Assembly (NCBI GenBank): GCA_021292165.1
Contig: CM037877.1
Coordinates: 6,439,980-6,503,979 of the forward strand
Length of the DNA stretch: 64,000 bases
Reading direction: 5' to 3'
Origin: Shinisaurus crocodilurus
Taxonomy: Eukaryota; Chordata; Lepidosauria; Squamata; Shinisauridae
A model generated the notes under the pieces. It did no database searches and was not told the DNA's origin. It saw only the letters and a list, made by a program, of their open reading frames with translations. Position 1 is the stretch's first letter. Each line of letters starts with the position of its first letter. Shown here in pieces: positions 33,462 to 45,603 of the stretch. The translations under genes were made by a program, and so were the position numbers.

Positions 33462-35926
33462 ACTATGTACATTTTGCATTTCCCAGCCCCCAGCTGGGAT
33501 TATACTTTTTTACACATGTGGAGGTGTGTGTGTGTGTGGTGCAAGAAACTGACGCCTTTTTCTCCATTTTTATTTTTTATCCACGGGGGGGGGGGGGGAG
33601 TGATAGGACTTCATCCATTCTCAATGTATTATCATTTCCCATTTTGCCATTCAAAATTCTTTCAATAACACCGCTGTTCCAAATAAGGGAATCTCTTCCT
33701 TGTGCTGAAGCTGGTTCCACATTCTGTGTAGTGTAGTGGGGTTGCTGCAGGGACCCATCAGGGACCCAAAGTGGCAACATGCCCAAGGATTCCCATTGGT
33801 GGGGGACCGGCAGTGGAGAGCCATTGTGTTCATGCGCTGCTTCTGGGCTTGTTGGAGGCATCTGTCTGACAACTCTGGGAAGCGGGATGCTAGATTACAT
33901 GGACCCTTCGTTTGATCCATTAAAGCTCTTACTTTTCACCGGCCCAATAAGGCTCTCAGGCCTTGCTTTCCCTGTTAGAATGTTTAGAGAATACGGTGAT
34001 GTTTTTCGACACATTTTCAGCCTGCATAAAATGCACTGCATCCATGTGTCCAGGGGTTGTGTTCTAGCCAACAGCTCAGTCTACTCAATAACTGCTCACC
34101 ACTTCACAACACTCCACTCCTCCTACCAAGGCTCCTCTGCCAGCATGAGGTCTGGAAACTTCTGTTTTTGAAGAAAGCCATTACTAGTGCAAGGATAGTA
34201 GACAGTGCATCCACAGACTGATCAGATGATACATAGCCCCGATTTTAAGAGACCAGAGTATCAATAGGCAGTTCCTAAATAAATTGCACAATACTCCGCC
34301 TGTTCAGCAGGGTGATCAGAACACTTGATAGCAAGATATAGGCAAAAGAACAATGCAGCGGGGACAGACATGCTCAACCTTCATAACTATGTCCCTGTTG
34401 AGATGCAAAGCAGGATAACGGAGGCCATGTGTACATCTCTTGCATTCTCCCTTCTAGCTTAAATAACCAACAGCTTCAAGGCTAGAAAAAAGGGGAAAAC
34501 AATAGATGCAATCTCCATAGGAAGAAAGGTTCTATTAGTAGGCCATATTGTGCAGAACACTGGGCTGGAATAGTTCCTTTAAAAGCTGGCCATAATGGCT
34601 TGGCTCCAGACTTGGTAACACTTAGAGAAGACCCACTGAAATCAATGGGATAAATCAGTCATCACTAAATTAAGTCCGACTGACTTCAATCTGTCTACTC
34701 TGATGAAGTCTGAATCCAATCAAATGTACTTTGCTGCAGCCCTGTTCCAAAGATGGCAGGCCAGTGGAGGCTGCATACGCAGCCCATGTCTGCACATTAG
34801 GGGAAGACATACCTGGTTACATCAGCAATTTTTATTAATTCCAGATAGGCAGGTTACTGTCCATTGCTTTGAGTACTTGGATATGGCTAGAAAAGCAACA
34901 CACATGCATTATAAATAAGCCAATGAATGCTAGCAGCTTTGTAACCCCCTTGTGTTCCTGAAATAGTCTAACGTGCTAAAAACTAAATATTTCCCAGTTC
35001 AAGTTTCCAGAAACTAGCTAAGGTATCTGCTCTCTAAACAAAGCTCTTTTCTAGCCACACTTTGAACCACCAAACATTATTCACATCACTTCAATCTGTG
35101 CTCAGGAGGAAGATAAACTTACCTAAGTTATATGACACAAGCTAGTCCTGTCACTTGAAGGAAGCCATAACCTAGGTTTACAGGTATGAAGGAAAACAGT
35201 GCCCATGACAAACTGCCAGGTTACTGCTAGGTTCTAGTACAAGCAGCAGTGATGTGGGAGGTGGCTCTCATCAGTTCCATGCAAGTAGCTGGGGATGTGG
35301 AAAGTGCTGCAACCATGTCCAACACACCGCTGAATAGTGCAGTGAAACCATCAATTTATACAACCCTCTCCACATCGCCACTCATGGTGTAGGAAGCAGC
35401 GGGTATTACAGCCAGTAGAAGTGGTGGGAAATGTTTCATACCCCATATCCTCTAAAGGAGAAAGGCAGTTCATAAAACCAATTAACCACCCACCAGAATT
35501 AAGAGGAGCAAGATAAAAATGGAATTAATTCAGAGCACTATCCTCCAAATGCCAGCCCAAAGTGGTATGCTTTGCACTAGCTCTAAACTAAAAGGGATAT
35601 CCGCCAACCCTTCTTGAAAGCCTTCTTCCATAGTTTCTGGGCTACAACTGAAGAGGCCCTGCTCCAAATGCTCCAACTCCTTATAGACTGGGCTGTAAGT
35701 AGGGTTCTCCTTACCAATCATAAGACTGGTGGTTCATGAGTGTGATATTTGCTAGTTATGGCTTCTCTTTTAAATGCCCCCCCCCCCCCCTGGCCTTAGT
35801 GCTTTGTTTAAATGTGCCAAGATTGTACTGCTGTAAAACCACCTTGTCTTGCTAGGGCTGAGAGGCAGTAAAAATGTTTATAAATATTTCTTACTGGTGG
35901 ATTCCTCTGGAAATATACTCTTTTCA
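33462..35926. other. intronic stretch, nothing recognised
   Basis: No gene supported. It contains a TG run near 33523, a G run near 33586-33599 and a C run near 35777-35790. The part at 34625-34735 (GACCCACTGAAATCAATGGG, CTGACTTCAATC) may be a decayed TGCAATCC-type element. Confidence 0.35.
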
Positions 35927-36077
35927 GGCTCAGCTTGTCTGAGTGTGGAAAGCTAAGCAGGGTCAGGCCTGGTTATTACTTGGATGGGAGACCCCTCCTC
36001 TAGTTTCCTGCATTGAGCAGAAGGCTGGACTCGATAGCCTTGTAGGCTCCTTCCAACTCTACGATCTATGAAATCTA
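35927..36077 (+). mobile_element. 5S rRNA-derived SINE with CR1 tail (copy C)
   Basis: Starts inside the 5S-like head (GGCTCAGCTTGTCTGAGTG), then has AAGCTAAGCAGGGTC, CTTGGATGGGAGACC and the same switch to the CR1 tail. The 5' end is shorter than in copies A and B. Confidence 0.85.
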
Positions 36078-36192
36078 TAAGCTAGAAAAGGTTCATCCTG
36101 TTGCTAGTAATGAGAGCTAGTGTAGCAGTGCGGGTCTTTAAGATGGCACAGAAATTGGTAAAGACTAATCAGTTGGTACTCCACATATTTAG

Positions 36193-36778
36193 CACAAGGG
36201 TCAGCAACCTGGTGGCCTCCAGATGTTTTAGACCAGTGATGGCGAACCTTTTTGAGTCCAAGTGCCCAAACTGCAACACAAAACCAACTTATTTATTTCA
36301 AAGTGCCTTAAATTTGGCAGGAAGGAGGAGGGGGCACTAGCTAATCGCGCCCCGCTCCGTCTCAGGGCATGGGCACACAAAGATTCTTCACCGGGCGCAC
36401 AAAGATTCAGGCGTGCACGTGCTGTGCTTCTGTGCTGTCTGTTCAGTTAGAAGGAGGGCTGGGTGCCTACGCAGTCCGCTTCTGGGGGTTGAGATGTTGG
36501 AGTGTGCCTGCCTGTGGAGGCCAGCGAGGAATGAGTGGAGAGGATGGAAACCCGACGCTGAATGCAGAAGGGGGCGGTCTTTTCGCGATCTGGCGACCAA
36601 TGGCTCGAGTGCCCACAGAGAGGTCCCTGCGTGCCAGCTGTGGCACGCGTGCCATAGGTTCGCCATCACTGTTTTAGACTATAACTCCCAGCAGCCCTAG
36701 CCAGTATGGTCAAATTACAAGGGAATATGGGAGTTGTTTTGGACTACATCTGGAGGGTGCCAGGTTACCTACCCGCAC
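36193..36778. mobile_element. hairpin MITE split by a hAT insertion
   Basis: Left arm TCAGCAACCTGGTGGCC then CTCCAGATGTTTTAGAC; right arm GACTACATCTGGAGGG then TGCCAGGTTACC. The core has ATAACTCCCAGCAGCCC and ATGGGAGTTGTTTTGGAC. The hAT element at 36234-36671 sits in its left arm. Confidence 0.75.
36234..36671. mobile_element. hAT element, copy 3 with a different interior
   Basis: Exact 8-bp duplication TTTTAGAC (36226-36233 and 36672-36679). Left end CAGTGATGGCGAACC then TTTTTGAG; right end CCATAGGTTCGCCATCACTG. About 70 bases at the left and 100 at the right match copies 1 and 2. The GC-rich middle (about 36308-36570) does not. Confidence 0.94.
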
Positions 36779-37924
36779 TTTAGGGGTTTGCACACTAACA
36801 CTTTATCTTCTTGCGCAAAATAACACCTTGGGTCAGCAATTAGGTACCCAAAGAGAACTTCAATTTCTCTTGCCTTGTGAACTCAAAACCATACAGCTTA
36901 TGGAGGACCCTCAGAAAATGGAACTACAATCCAGGTAGGTAGCAGCAGGTAGGTATCCTTAATTTTACATACACTGGATATCGCAGTAGTACCATGACGC
37001 AAGAGGCAGATTGAAGCAGCCACTACAGAGAATGACTAAGGACATACACCTGACAAACCAGCCATTAAACACCTGGCCAAGCAAGGCCTCAGTTCCACAA
37101 GACAGAGGCAGGTGTCTGGAATGAGTTCCCAAAATGGGGGGGGGGGGAGAACCAGTCGTGATATTTGTATATACATCACTTGGTGCAAAAAGTAAGGAGC
37201 ATATTGTATCTCAGCAGAGTAATCCTGCTACCTGGACTTTGCAATGCCACTGAGTTAGAGAGTTGTTTTGTTGTTGGTTTTTGCAGGCCTGCTCTGATTA
37301 CACCTTTAAATTACCTTCTGCTGCAGATATAGCATGACCAGGTTGTTAAGTCTTGAAGTATCTCATCGGGCAAAAATAAATAGAGACAAGACTTAGAATG
37401 CAACATCTTTGGGTGGGGGGATGCGAAGGTATGGACAAGACTCTAAACAAGAGAAAGCAGAAGGATGGGAGGCTTCTTTGGGGAACTCCCACGGACAATC
37501 ACCCATTCTTCCGGGGGTGTAAGCAAATGTTGAGTCTTAAGAGTTCCCCAATGTTTTCCAAACCATAAAATTTTGCTGAGCAGCTTACAAAAGCCCAGGA
37601 ATGATCATCACCGACTCACTTCAGAGGACCTTGTGTGGTAAGAGGCAGAAGTGCTTCCTAAGTTTCTCATCTTGAGCACCAGCCACATTACATTTTCAGT
37701 AGCCATCTCTACATTTCTACTCTACCAGCACAGTTATGCCTAAAATTTTATTAATTTATTAGTAATACTTACTGAATATACTGTTTAATATAATAAAATA
37801 TCCAAGTAGTTCACACATAATTAAAAACCACATTTAAATACACTATTAAGAACAATTTCAAATGGCCGTAACAATACAAAACAATACAAGGAACAGTAAG
37901 ATGGAGCAGCATATGATGAATTGT
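36779..37924. other. intronic stretch, nothing recognised
   Basis: No supported gene or repeat; a G run is at about 37137-37148. Confidence 0.35.
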
Positions 37925-38660
37925 AATTAATTACAAGCCAGAGAAAGCCTGAGTGAATACGTGTGTTTTCAGGAGGCATTTGAAACACATTTTCTGCATC
38001 CCAAATTGCACAGGGGACGGTTTTCCAGAGAGTGGTTGCCACCACTGAGAAGGCCCATCTGATCTTTGAGATATTACATGGCAAAGCCTGTTGGTCACAG
38101 AACAACCAGCAAGGCCTCTTGTGAAGATCTTAAAGGGCAACTGGGTATATATACAGTAATACCTTGGATTGCAAGTAACTTGGTTTGAGAGCATTTTGCA
38201 AGACAAGCAAATTTTTAAATATTTATTTTAAAAAATTTGACTTGATATACAAGTGACGTCTTGCAATACAAGTACTGTAGTACGGCTTAAATTAAAATCT
38301 CTGTACAAATTTTTTTGGGGGGAATTTCGTTTTGATATAAGAGTGTTTTGGATTCAAGCACGTTTCCGGAATGAATTATGCTCTCAATCCAAGGCATGAC
38401 TGTATAGAGGAAGTTGGTCTGCTAGATATCCTGGTCCCAAGTTGTTTAGGGCTTTGTATGTCAACAACACAACCTTGATCATGGCTCGGTAGCTAATAGG
38501 CAGCCAGTGCAGTTCTTTCAACACAGGTGTTATGTGAACATGGCTGGATGCCCCACTGAGCACCCTAACTGATGCATTCTGCACTAGGTGCAGCATCCAA
38601 ACCAGGCACAAGGGTAGCCCCTCATATAGCACATTATAGTAATCTAATCATGAGGTTATC
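37925..38660 (-). mobile_element. decayed L2-clade LINE fragment, split by a MITE
   Basis: On the minus strand 38632-38400 encodes LYEGLPLCLVWMLHLVQNAS and HITPVLKELHWLPISYRA, the C-terminal domain of L2-clade ORF2. After the mariner MITE at 38154-38402 the coding text resumes at about 38105-37925 with AFSVVATTLWKTVP. It is an old copy. Confidence 0.8.
38154..38402. mobile_element. mariner-type MITE (CAGTAATACCTTGG)
   Basis: TA at 38152-38153 and 38403-38404. Left CAGTAATACCTTGGATTGC, right CTCAATCCAAGGCATGACTG. Very similar to 60561-60810. Confidence 0.9.
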
Positions 38661-41600
38661 AGTGTGCATCAGTGAGCACCATGGCAAGGCTGTCCCCTAG
38701 TGTGTCCCTATCTAGGAATAAGCATACTTAGCACAGCAACCAAAGTCTTCGTAGACTTGAAGGAAGTCTTAAAATATGGCTGGCCTGTTCACTAGACAGA
38801 TGGGACTTTATGGAGGGCAGAAGCAAGAGATTTCTGCCACAGCAGCACCACCTTCAATGTTGGGTCTGCAACTCCTGCTGGACCAGGAATGGAGAAGCGT
38901 TATCTAACCCATGCCTGATCACAGGCTATAGCAAAAGCTATCTGGCAGATGGCCAGTAACCTGGTCTCCCGTGGCAACTAGGAACGGTTTCTAAGCAAGT
39001 GACAGCTCCCTTCTCTCCCTACTGATTCCTCCACCGAATGCTCGAGGCTGTACAGTGAGCGTTCTGCTTGCCAGCAATCCATTTGGTTCCATCAGAACTG
39101 GAACCTGCTACTGCCTGCCGTCTTCCGTAGCAGCTGCACACAGAGTTGCTTGAGCCATGTACTTTACACCGGGGGCATGAAGCTTATGGAAGTGGAGCCC
39201 ACAACTCAGAAGTAAGAGCACATGTTTTGCATGCAGAAGATTCCAGATTTAATCACCAACATTTCCAGTGAAAAAGAGGATTGCAGAAGGCATCATGGCT
39301 GGGAGAGAACTCTGTCCAAGACCTTTGAGAAGCTGCTGCTGTCAGAGTAAACAACAGTGAGCAACAAGGACTCATGGTCTGACAAGGTGTAAAGTAGTTT
39401 CATATGCAGGATCAAATCTATGCAAATCAGAATCGGTAAGAGCCTGGGGAGCCTGGGGAGGGGTCAGCACACAAGCTGTTCTGCCACTATGAAACGCTTG
39501 GGGGGGGGAGACACTTACAGAGTCCCAAACAACAGAGCAGAGAATGGAAAGCTCTCAGGATTCAGCAGACAAGGGAGAAGGCAAACATATAAAGATCGAT
39601 ATCTATGGTAAGTTGGGGTAATGGAACTGTGGATATAAAACCCACTTCTGTGATATTGGGAGTACAGACAATAACCTTTGCAGAAGCAAAGGCTTGCACT
39701 TGCAGTGCTTATACCAGAATAAGCAAGGGAGGATTCCAAGTTGCAGAAATCCCACTTGGTTCCCTTAGTTCCAAAGCAAGACTGAGGGAGAGTAAGCCAG
39801 GAAGGCTTTGGCAATTTAATGGAACAGCCGCATTAAGGCCATAGTCAACCAAACAAATGGTGAGGCAGTAAATAGGGGCAGGATAACAAACAAAACCAAA
39901 TGGGAAAGACACCACAGATGTCAAGGCACTAAACAGATCAGAATTCCTCAAACCAGCTGGCAGGAGCCCTTGTTTAACAGCAAGGAGAAATTGGGGAGTG
40001 TGTTAAAGAAGTGGTTTATTGTCGCATGCGTAGGCCAAGCTCAGATGAGCTTCTATTAGAGCCTCTTGGCAAGCTGATCTCTAGTACAAAGTCCCTTCAG
40101 CCTGCGCTTCAGATTCTACTCCACAGCTCACAAATTACCACACTATTTCCCAATCTATTTCTGAGCATACACACATTTCTTTAGGACACAGAGTAGTTCT
40201 AGATGCATAGCAGATTATGTATCAAAGATATTAAAAACCCAAGACACTTCCAGGACAGTTTACACTTTTTATTCCTTCATTTCCATATTTCCTGGAATAG
40301 TAACCAATTTAGAAGTGCATCTAAAGTAGACAATAATTTAGACATTAATTTCTACTTTGTGAGACTCAAGCCTCATGCAACACCCCCAGATGTGAAGAGA
40401 GAGAGAAAGAACAAGCCTTGCTGAGAAAATATTAGCATGGCTTCTGCCAAAGAGAATATTAGCATGGCTTCAGCCTTTCCTCACCAACCATGTGATTAGA
40501 GGTGATCCAGTAGACACCGGCTACAGTTCAATGTAATGCTAAACCATGGTTAAGCATTAGGAGAGTGAGCCTAGCCTTACCTTGCACTTGTGCACTCACC
40601 TCTCTCCTTCCTGCTCAGCCACAGAGGAAGAGCTCAAGCTTCAGCTTCCATTTTAGATTAACCACAGTGTAACATGTCATCAACATCTAAACTGTCATTA
40701 ATCTTAATTGTACCTTGTTTATGCTAACCATAGCCAAGATTAATTTGCAGCTTCTTATACCTTACAAACCTGACAAACTGTGGTTACTCAAAAATAGAAG
40801 CAAATGCTTTCCAACTCTTCTGCAGCCACACTAGAAGAAGTGAAGTGAAGGGGAAGCACAGAAACCCAGGTGCAGGCTAGGCTCATTCCTGTCATGATAA
40901 ACCATGGTTTATCCATATTCAAGTGCAGCTACTATATATCTGGACTTGTGAAAAGCTTTTGAAAAATTCCCTCAAAAGCTCCTGTGATCACATCAGAGTT
41001 ATGGGATAAGAGGTATGTACATAGTTCAAGACCAGAAGCAGAAGAAAGGAATTCCTAAGAGAGATCCCCCAATTAAACTCTGAAAATGGGTCTCTTTTCT
41101 TATCTGGAAGAAGCACAAACTTTATGCATGCATGCATCGTATTTTGTGTATCAGTTGGTTAAGCGGAGTAACAACTTTGAGGCCCAGGATTTACACAAAA
41201 GGAACTGTGTGGAAAGAGTTGGAAAGTTTCTCCCATACAGCTAGATATCTGGGCCATTTAGATACAAGAAAGGAGGAAGAAATTACTTAACAAGATGCAT
41301 AATTAACTTCTAGAATAGACAGACAGGTGTGCTGGTCACTGACTTAGATGTCTTTTTAAAAAACGATTAGATAGCCAGATACGTTCATGGAGGATGATTC
41401 TATTAGCACTGATAGCAAAAATGGAACCTCATTCTACAGAGGCAGTATCTCTTCCAATATCAGATGCTATGGAAAAAACAAAAGAAGGTCATCACTATCA
41501 AGCCTTATTTGCAAGCTTTCTAGAGCAATTCAGCAGACCACTGTTGAGAAGTGCTTGCCGAGCTGGACCTTGGTCTGATCCAGCAGGGCAGTAATATCCT

Positions 41601-42520
41601 TGATTAACACATATTTTAGGCTAAGGGAGTTGCAAATTATTCCCACCTTGAAACGCTGAATCTTGTCCATACAACCAGATCTCGTCCTCTATACACATGT
41701 TGAGTTTCATATTCAGAATACAAGAGTCATAATACTGCCTTGTTAAAAGCTACTGCTGCCTTCCACGAAAGAGCTCCGGGCGGCATACATGAGTACTTTC
41801 CCGTTGTTTTTTAATCCTTACCACCACCATGCGATAAACACTTGCTCTCCAGGATTCCAACTCCTGCAGCTGTCAGGTAATATACTTCCATTATCAGACT
41901 GTCTCTCGTACAGAGGAGAAATGTGAGCAGATTACCATTAGTAGAACAATTTCTGGGAAATATACCTAGCTATGTTGTTTTGGGAAAGGTCATGATTACA
42001 AATGTCTGTACATGTCCAGTGTCTAACAGTACCTAGTCCCACCCTCTTCTTTCCAAATGCATCTTCCCTGCTAACCCTGGCTCTCAGCCCTCCTGCCCCA
42101 CCAATGTTTGCCGTCTACTGCAAGAGTACGTCTATGACTAAATTTGACAAAGGGTTTGTCAATAACCAGTTATCCAAAGCATTTAGCAGAACTGTACTGA
42201 AGAGACACATATGCCAATTAGAAAGCCCCCAAATTAACCAATTCTACAGACTTCCAGGATCAATCTATTCACAGCCAACATTATGCAACTATGTTACATA
42301 AATATGTCATTGATATTCAGAAGAGCATGGCTCTAAACTTTTGTTTAAACTGAAATTAAAAACAAGCCAGTTTTTAGATGCAGTTGTGGTTAATACAAGG
42401 CAGAAGAGGTCTTTCTCCTAAACCAGGGAAGAGTGTATAGCTAGATTCTTACACAGCGGGGGAGCAAGAAGACCTCATTCCTGGTTTTCGCTATCACATG
42501 GCACTGATATACTAATTAAG
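38661..42520. other. intronic stretch, mostly unassigned
   Basis: No gene supported over 3.9 kb. AACCATGGTT-type pieces occur at 40540-40560 and 40900-40915. The part at 41380-41595 ends with TGGTCTGATCCAGCAGGGC, related to the dispersed repeat at 5945-6170. Confidence 0.35.
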
Positions 42521-42606
42521 CTGCAGCCCTAAGCACACTTACTAGGATTAAATTCCAAAGAACTCAGCAAGACTTGCTTCTGAACACATGTGCTTAGGCT
42601 CACACC
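42521..42606. mobile_element. decayed TGCAATCC-type element
   Basis: GCTGCAGCCCTAAGCACAC on the left and ACACATGTGCTTAGGCTCAC on the right frame a diverged copy of the TGCAATCC family, with ACTTGCTTCTGAACACATG inside. Confidence 0.45.
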
Positions 42607-42879
42607 GCACGCCAATTACCACCAGCCACATAAGAGAAAACTCAGGTTTTATGGAGTAAGTTGACAAAAGTTTGACTAATCACTTGACAAGAGTCATACC
42701 TCTGCTTCAAAGGTATCCCACTGGGGCCATTAATACCTTGCATATAATGGCACAGGGCAGGCAGTGGTGGTAACTGATCAGTTTTCATCCAAAGCAGTAA
42801 TGCTGGTGGAGTGCCATCACCCTTATTACTAGAAGGTATTCCTGTTAGTCAATCACAGCAAACACAACAGAGGGGCTTG

Positions 42880-42960
42880 TGGCACCTTGAAGACTAACAA
42901 ATGTGTTATGGCATAAGCTTTCATGGACTACGGCCCACTTCATCCGATATGTTATTACCC
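42880..42960. repeat. dispersed repeat piece (CATAAGCTTTCATGG)
   Basis: TTGTGGCACCTTGAAGAC, ATGGCATAAGCTTTCATGG and CCCACTTCATCCGATATG. It matches 9206-9265 in reverse. Confidence 0.5.
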
Positions 42961-43632
42961 TGATGTTACTGGCTTGTGTACTCAGGGTCCTGCAGAACTA
43001 ATCATATGATGTCAGTGATTTAACAATTTCTCTGTCCTGGGGCATCCAAGCCAAACAGAAATCAGTATGGACTGGGTGAAAGACATCCTGATATACAAAG
43101 CTCCTAGCCAAAATGCAGTGCTTGTTACCAGAGTTTGCAAAGCACATTTTTAGCAGCTCATTCACATTCATTTTACAGTCTAACTGCAGATGCTGCATCT
43201 AACACGTTCCATGCCCAGCTGAATACAAGACAGGGTGGATTCAGGTTACTCAGAGATTTTGAAATATATGGTTTAATCGTCAACCCCACCCCTCATGATG
43301 TCTGAGGAAACAACTCTACTTTTTGACTGAAGTTCTAATGGAAGCTACCTTGAACACAGACCTTACAACTGCATGCATGACAGACAAGCATTCAGTGAGG
43401 TCTTTCCTTCAAAATGAATTAACCAATGCAGCGACTTGTTTTCCTAAAAAAGAATGAGATTTAAACCCACCCACAAAGGTAAACTCAAGGGGGGGAAAGT
43501 GTGCATGTATGTCTGATACATTGGTTATGGCAAAGTTCACAACACAGCTCAGCTGGACCCAAGCACATTACAGTGACAGAGTAGATTGCTCAATATGATC
43601 AAAATGCTGAACGACAACATGAACCGGCTTTG

Positions 43633-43727
43633 CAGTGTTCTCCAACCTTGGGTCCCCAGATGTTTTTGGCCTACAACTCCCAGCATGCCCCAGTCAGCAT
43701 AGCTGGACCCAAGGTTGGAGAACACTG
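43633..43727. mobile_element. hAT hairpin MITE, right arm shortened
   Basis: CAGTGTTCTCCAACCTTGG at the left, CAAGGTTGGAGAACACTG at the right, core CTACAACTCCCAGCATGCC. The second core arm is deleted. The flanks CGGCTTTG and GACTTGGG match only weakly. Confidence 0.85.
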
Positions 43728-43919
43728 GACTTGGGAATACTTGCTTGCTCAACCTCACACAATGTGAAGTTCCACCAAGTATAAGAAAATATATGGTACT
43801 TCTGAGGGAAGAGGTAAAAGGCCAAGTCCTCTTAACAGTAGCCAGCCCCAAACGAGCACCCTGGGAAAAGCCTCCCATGAGTTTTTTTTTCTGGTTAAGG
43901 TTTGTTTCTAGTGACAGGT

Positions 43920-44123
43920 AGGAAAGGAAATTTTAAAAGGAGGAAATTCTAAAGAACAATTGTGTAGACTGACTAGCGATGGGTCCGTAAGTGACTGTGG
44001 AGGCCAATTCTAGATCCACACAGCTTCCCACAGTGAGGACACAGGTTACCAGATGGAAGATGGTCCTGTAAAGGATTCGTTTGACATGCTTTTCGCTTAG
44101 CACATTTCTCCCTTTCACCTTGC
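43920..44123 (-). mobile_element. C2H2-finger LINE, 3' fragment
   Basis: On the minus strand it encodes the last part of a LINE ORF, ending NLCPHCGKLCGSRIGLHSH then LRTHR and stop at 43973. The Cys-x2-Cys and His-x3-His spacing forms a C2H2 zinc finger. It is truncated at 44123 and lacks the last tail bases. Longer copies are at 47105-48797 and 54592-55029. Confidence 0.85.
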
Positions 44124-45207
44124 TTAGGAAGACAAGAACTGAACAAGTTCCTTTTCCTCCCCAACTGAAGGTGATCTAAATGCTGTGTATTTTATAAGGA
44201 GAGTGGGCTACAGAAAAATAAGAAAAGAAAGCAGAGGACAAGAGGTCTTAGATTTAGTTTTGCCAGAAATGCAGAACCACAGGAGAGGGTCAAGGCTCAG
44301 GAGTATGCTGTGCTTCCCATTCGCAAGCAGATGGCAGATAAATGGGTTGCCACGCTTGCATGCTAAAGTTTTAACATAATAAAGTGCGGGGAGGGGGGGG
44401 GAGAGAAGGTCACCATCACACTTCTGCAACACCTGCCCTGACACATATTTACTTCCAATTCCCAACAAGCCTTGGAAAGTTAATAGCCCCAGCCAGACTG
44501 TCAAGGGGGGTGGGGGGGCAGAGTACCAAGAGAGTAAGATAAAACAGCATCTCATATTGGTATGCATGCCTGGGGAAGCAGGAGGCGAAAGGAGGAAGGA
44601 AACACAGCTTTTAATGTGGAGGGGCAGAGGATTAAGTTGACAGAGAAGCTGAAGTGACTTTAAAGGATGTTAGTGCAACTCTGCCTGCCTGCCTGCCCCC
44701 CCCTCCTTTGGACCTGCACCCCTTGAGACAAGTTAAGGAGAATTGAAGCACTTCCAAGAGAGCAGTGGAAGGGAGGCAAAACTCAATATGTCTGGAGAAC
44801 ACAGAGGCATAAGAAGGGATTCCCCCAAGTTGATCAAGAGATTCAGCTGATGGCAGGAGAGCAAAAGCAAGATCCTAGGATTTGGGAAGGGGCCATCTTC
44901 ACAACCATAAAAGGAACGGGGGGGGGGGGGGAGGTGTGAGAAATCATGTCTGCGGCACTGGCCAAGAGACCATTCATGTGGACGGAGGGCAAGGGAGAGA
45001 GAAAAGGTGGCAAAATTCTGACAGCAGATATTCACTATTGCTTACATAACAGGTCACAGGAGACAAAGACCAGCTGAGGAGGCCTCAAGAATAAAATGTG
45101 CCAGGGAATCTCATTCTGACTCCTGCTGACCCACCTCAAAGGGCTGTTGTACGGATTTTTAATGCGAAGCACACATGCAGCAGTTATGCCCCAAAGGTAT
45201 AATTGGG
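44124..45207. other. intronic stretch, nothing recognised
   Basis: No gene supported. It has several homopolymer G runs (44389, 44510, 44917) and TGCC repeats near 44682-44700. Confidence 0.35.
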
Positions 45208-45336
45208 CAGCCTTCCCCAACCCGACGGCCCTCCAGATGTGCTGGACTACAACTCCCAGAATCCCCAAACCAGCTCTAGCAGATTCTGACAGTTGGAGTC
45301 TGACACAGCCGGAGGAGACCAGGCTAGGAAAGCTTG
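45208..45336. mobile_element. decayed hairpin MITE close to UBE2R2 exon 1
   Basis: Left CAGCCTTCCCCAACCC then CCTCCAGATGTGCTGG; right GGAGGAGACCAGGC then TAGGAAAGCTTG. The left core arm is ACTACAACTCCCAGAATCC, a good match to the ZNF143/STAF consensus; the right core arm is mutated. It lies about 270 bases downstream of the exon 1 splice donor. Confidence 0.7.
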
Positions 45337-45430
45337 TAGGAGGGATCTTAGAGGAGGGGCGGGGGTAGAGAGCCCCTCACCTGGGCAACGGGACCCCCAT
45401 GTCGGCTTCCTTGGCCCCCTGCACCCTATA

Positions 45431-45454
45431 GGTGTGTGTGTGTGTGTGTGTGTG
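45431..45454. repeat. TG dinucleotide repeat
   Basis: A GTGTGT run within intron 1, about 150 bases from the exon 1 donor. Confidence 0.9.
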
Positions 45455-45603
45455 GGATACCGCTTAGTTTGGAGCCGGAGCGTGGGCTTCTCTTCCTCCG
45501 TCCCCCCCCCCCGCCGCCGCTCAGAACTGGGGAAGGGGCTGCCGTGCATCTCTTTCCCTCCCTCCCTCCCTCGGGGGTGCGCTTGTGGGTGGGGGGCGCT
45601 CAC

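Noticed and set aside
43973..44164. Independent host zinc-finger gene
   Set aside because: The single finger is the C-terminus of a LINE ORF present in several copies here.
45247..45603. Continuation of the UBE2R2 frame beyond the 59th codon
   Set aside because: A consensus GTGAGC donor follows codon 59, and the downstream residues have no similarity to the UBC fold.
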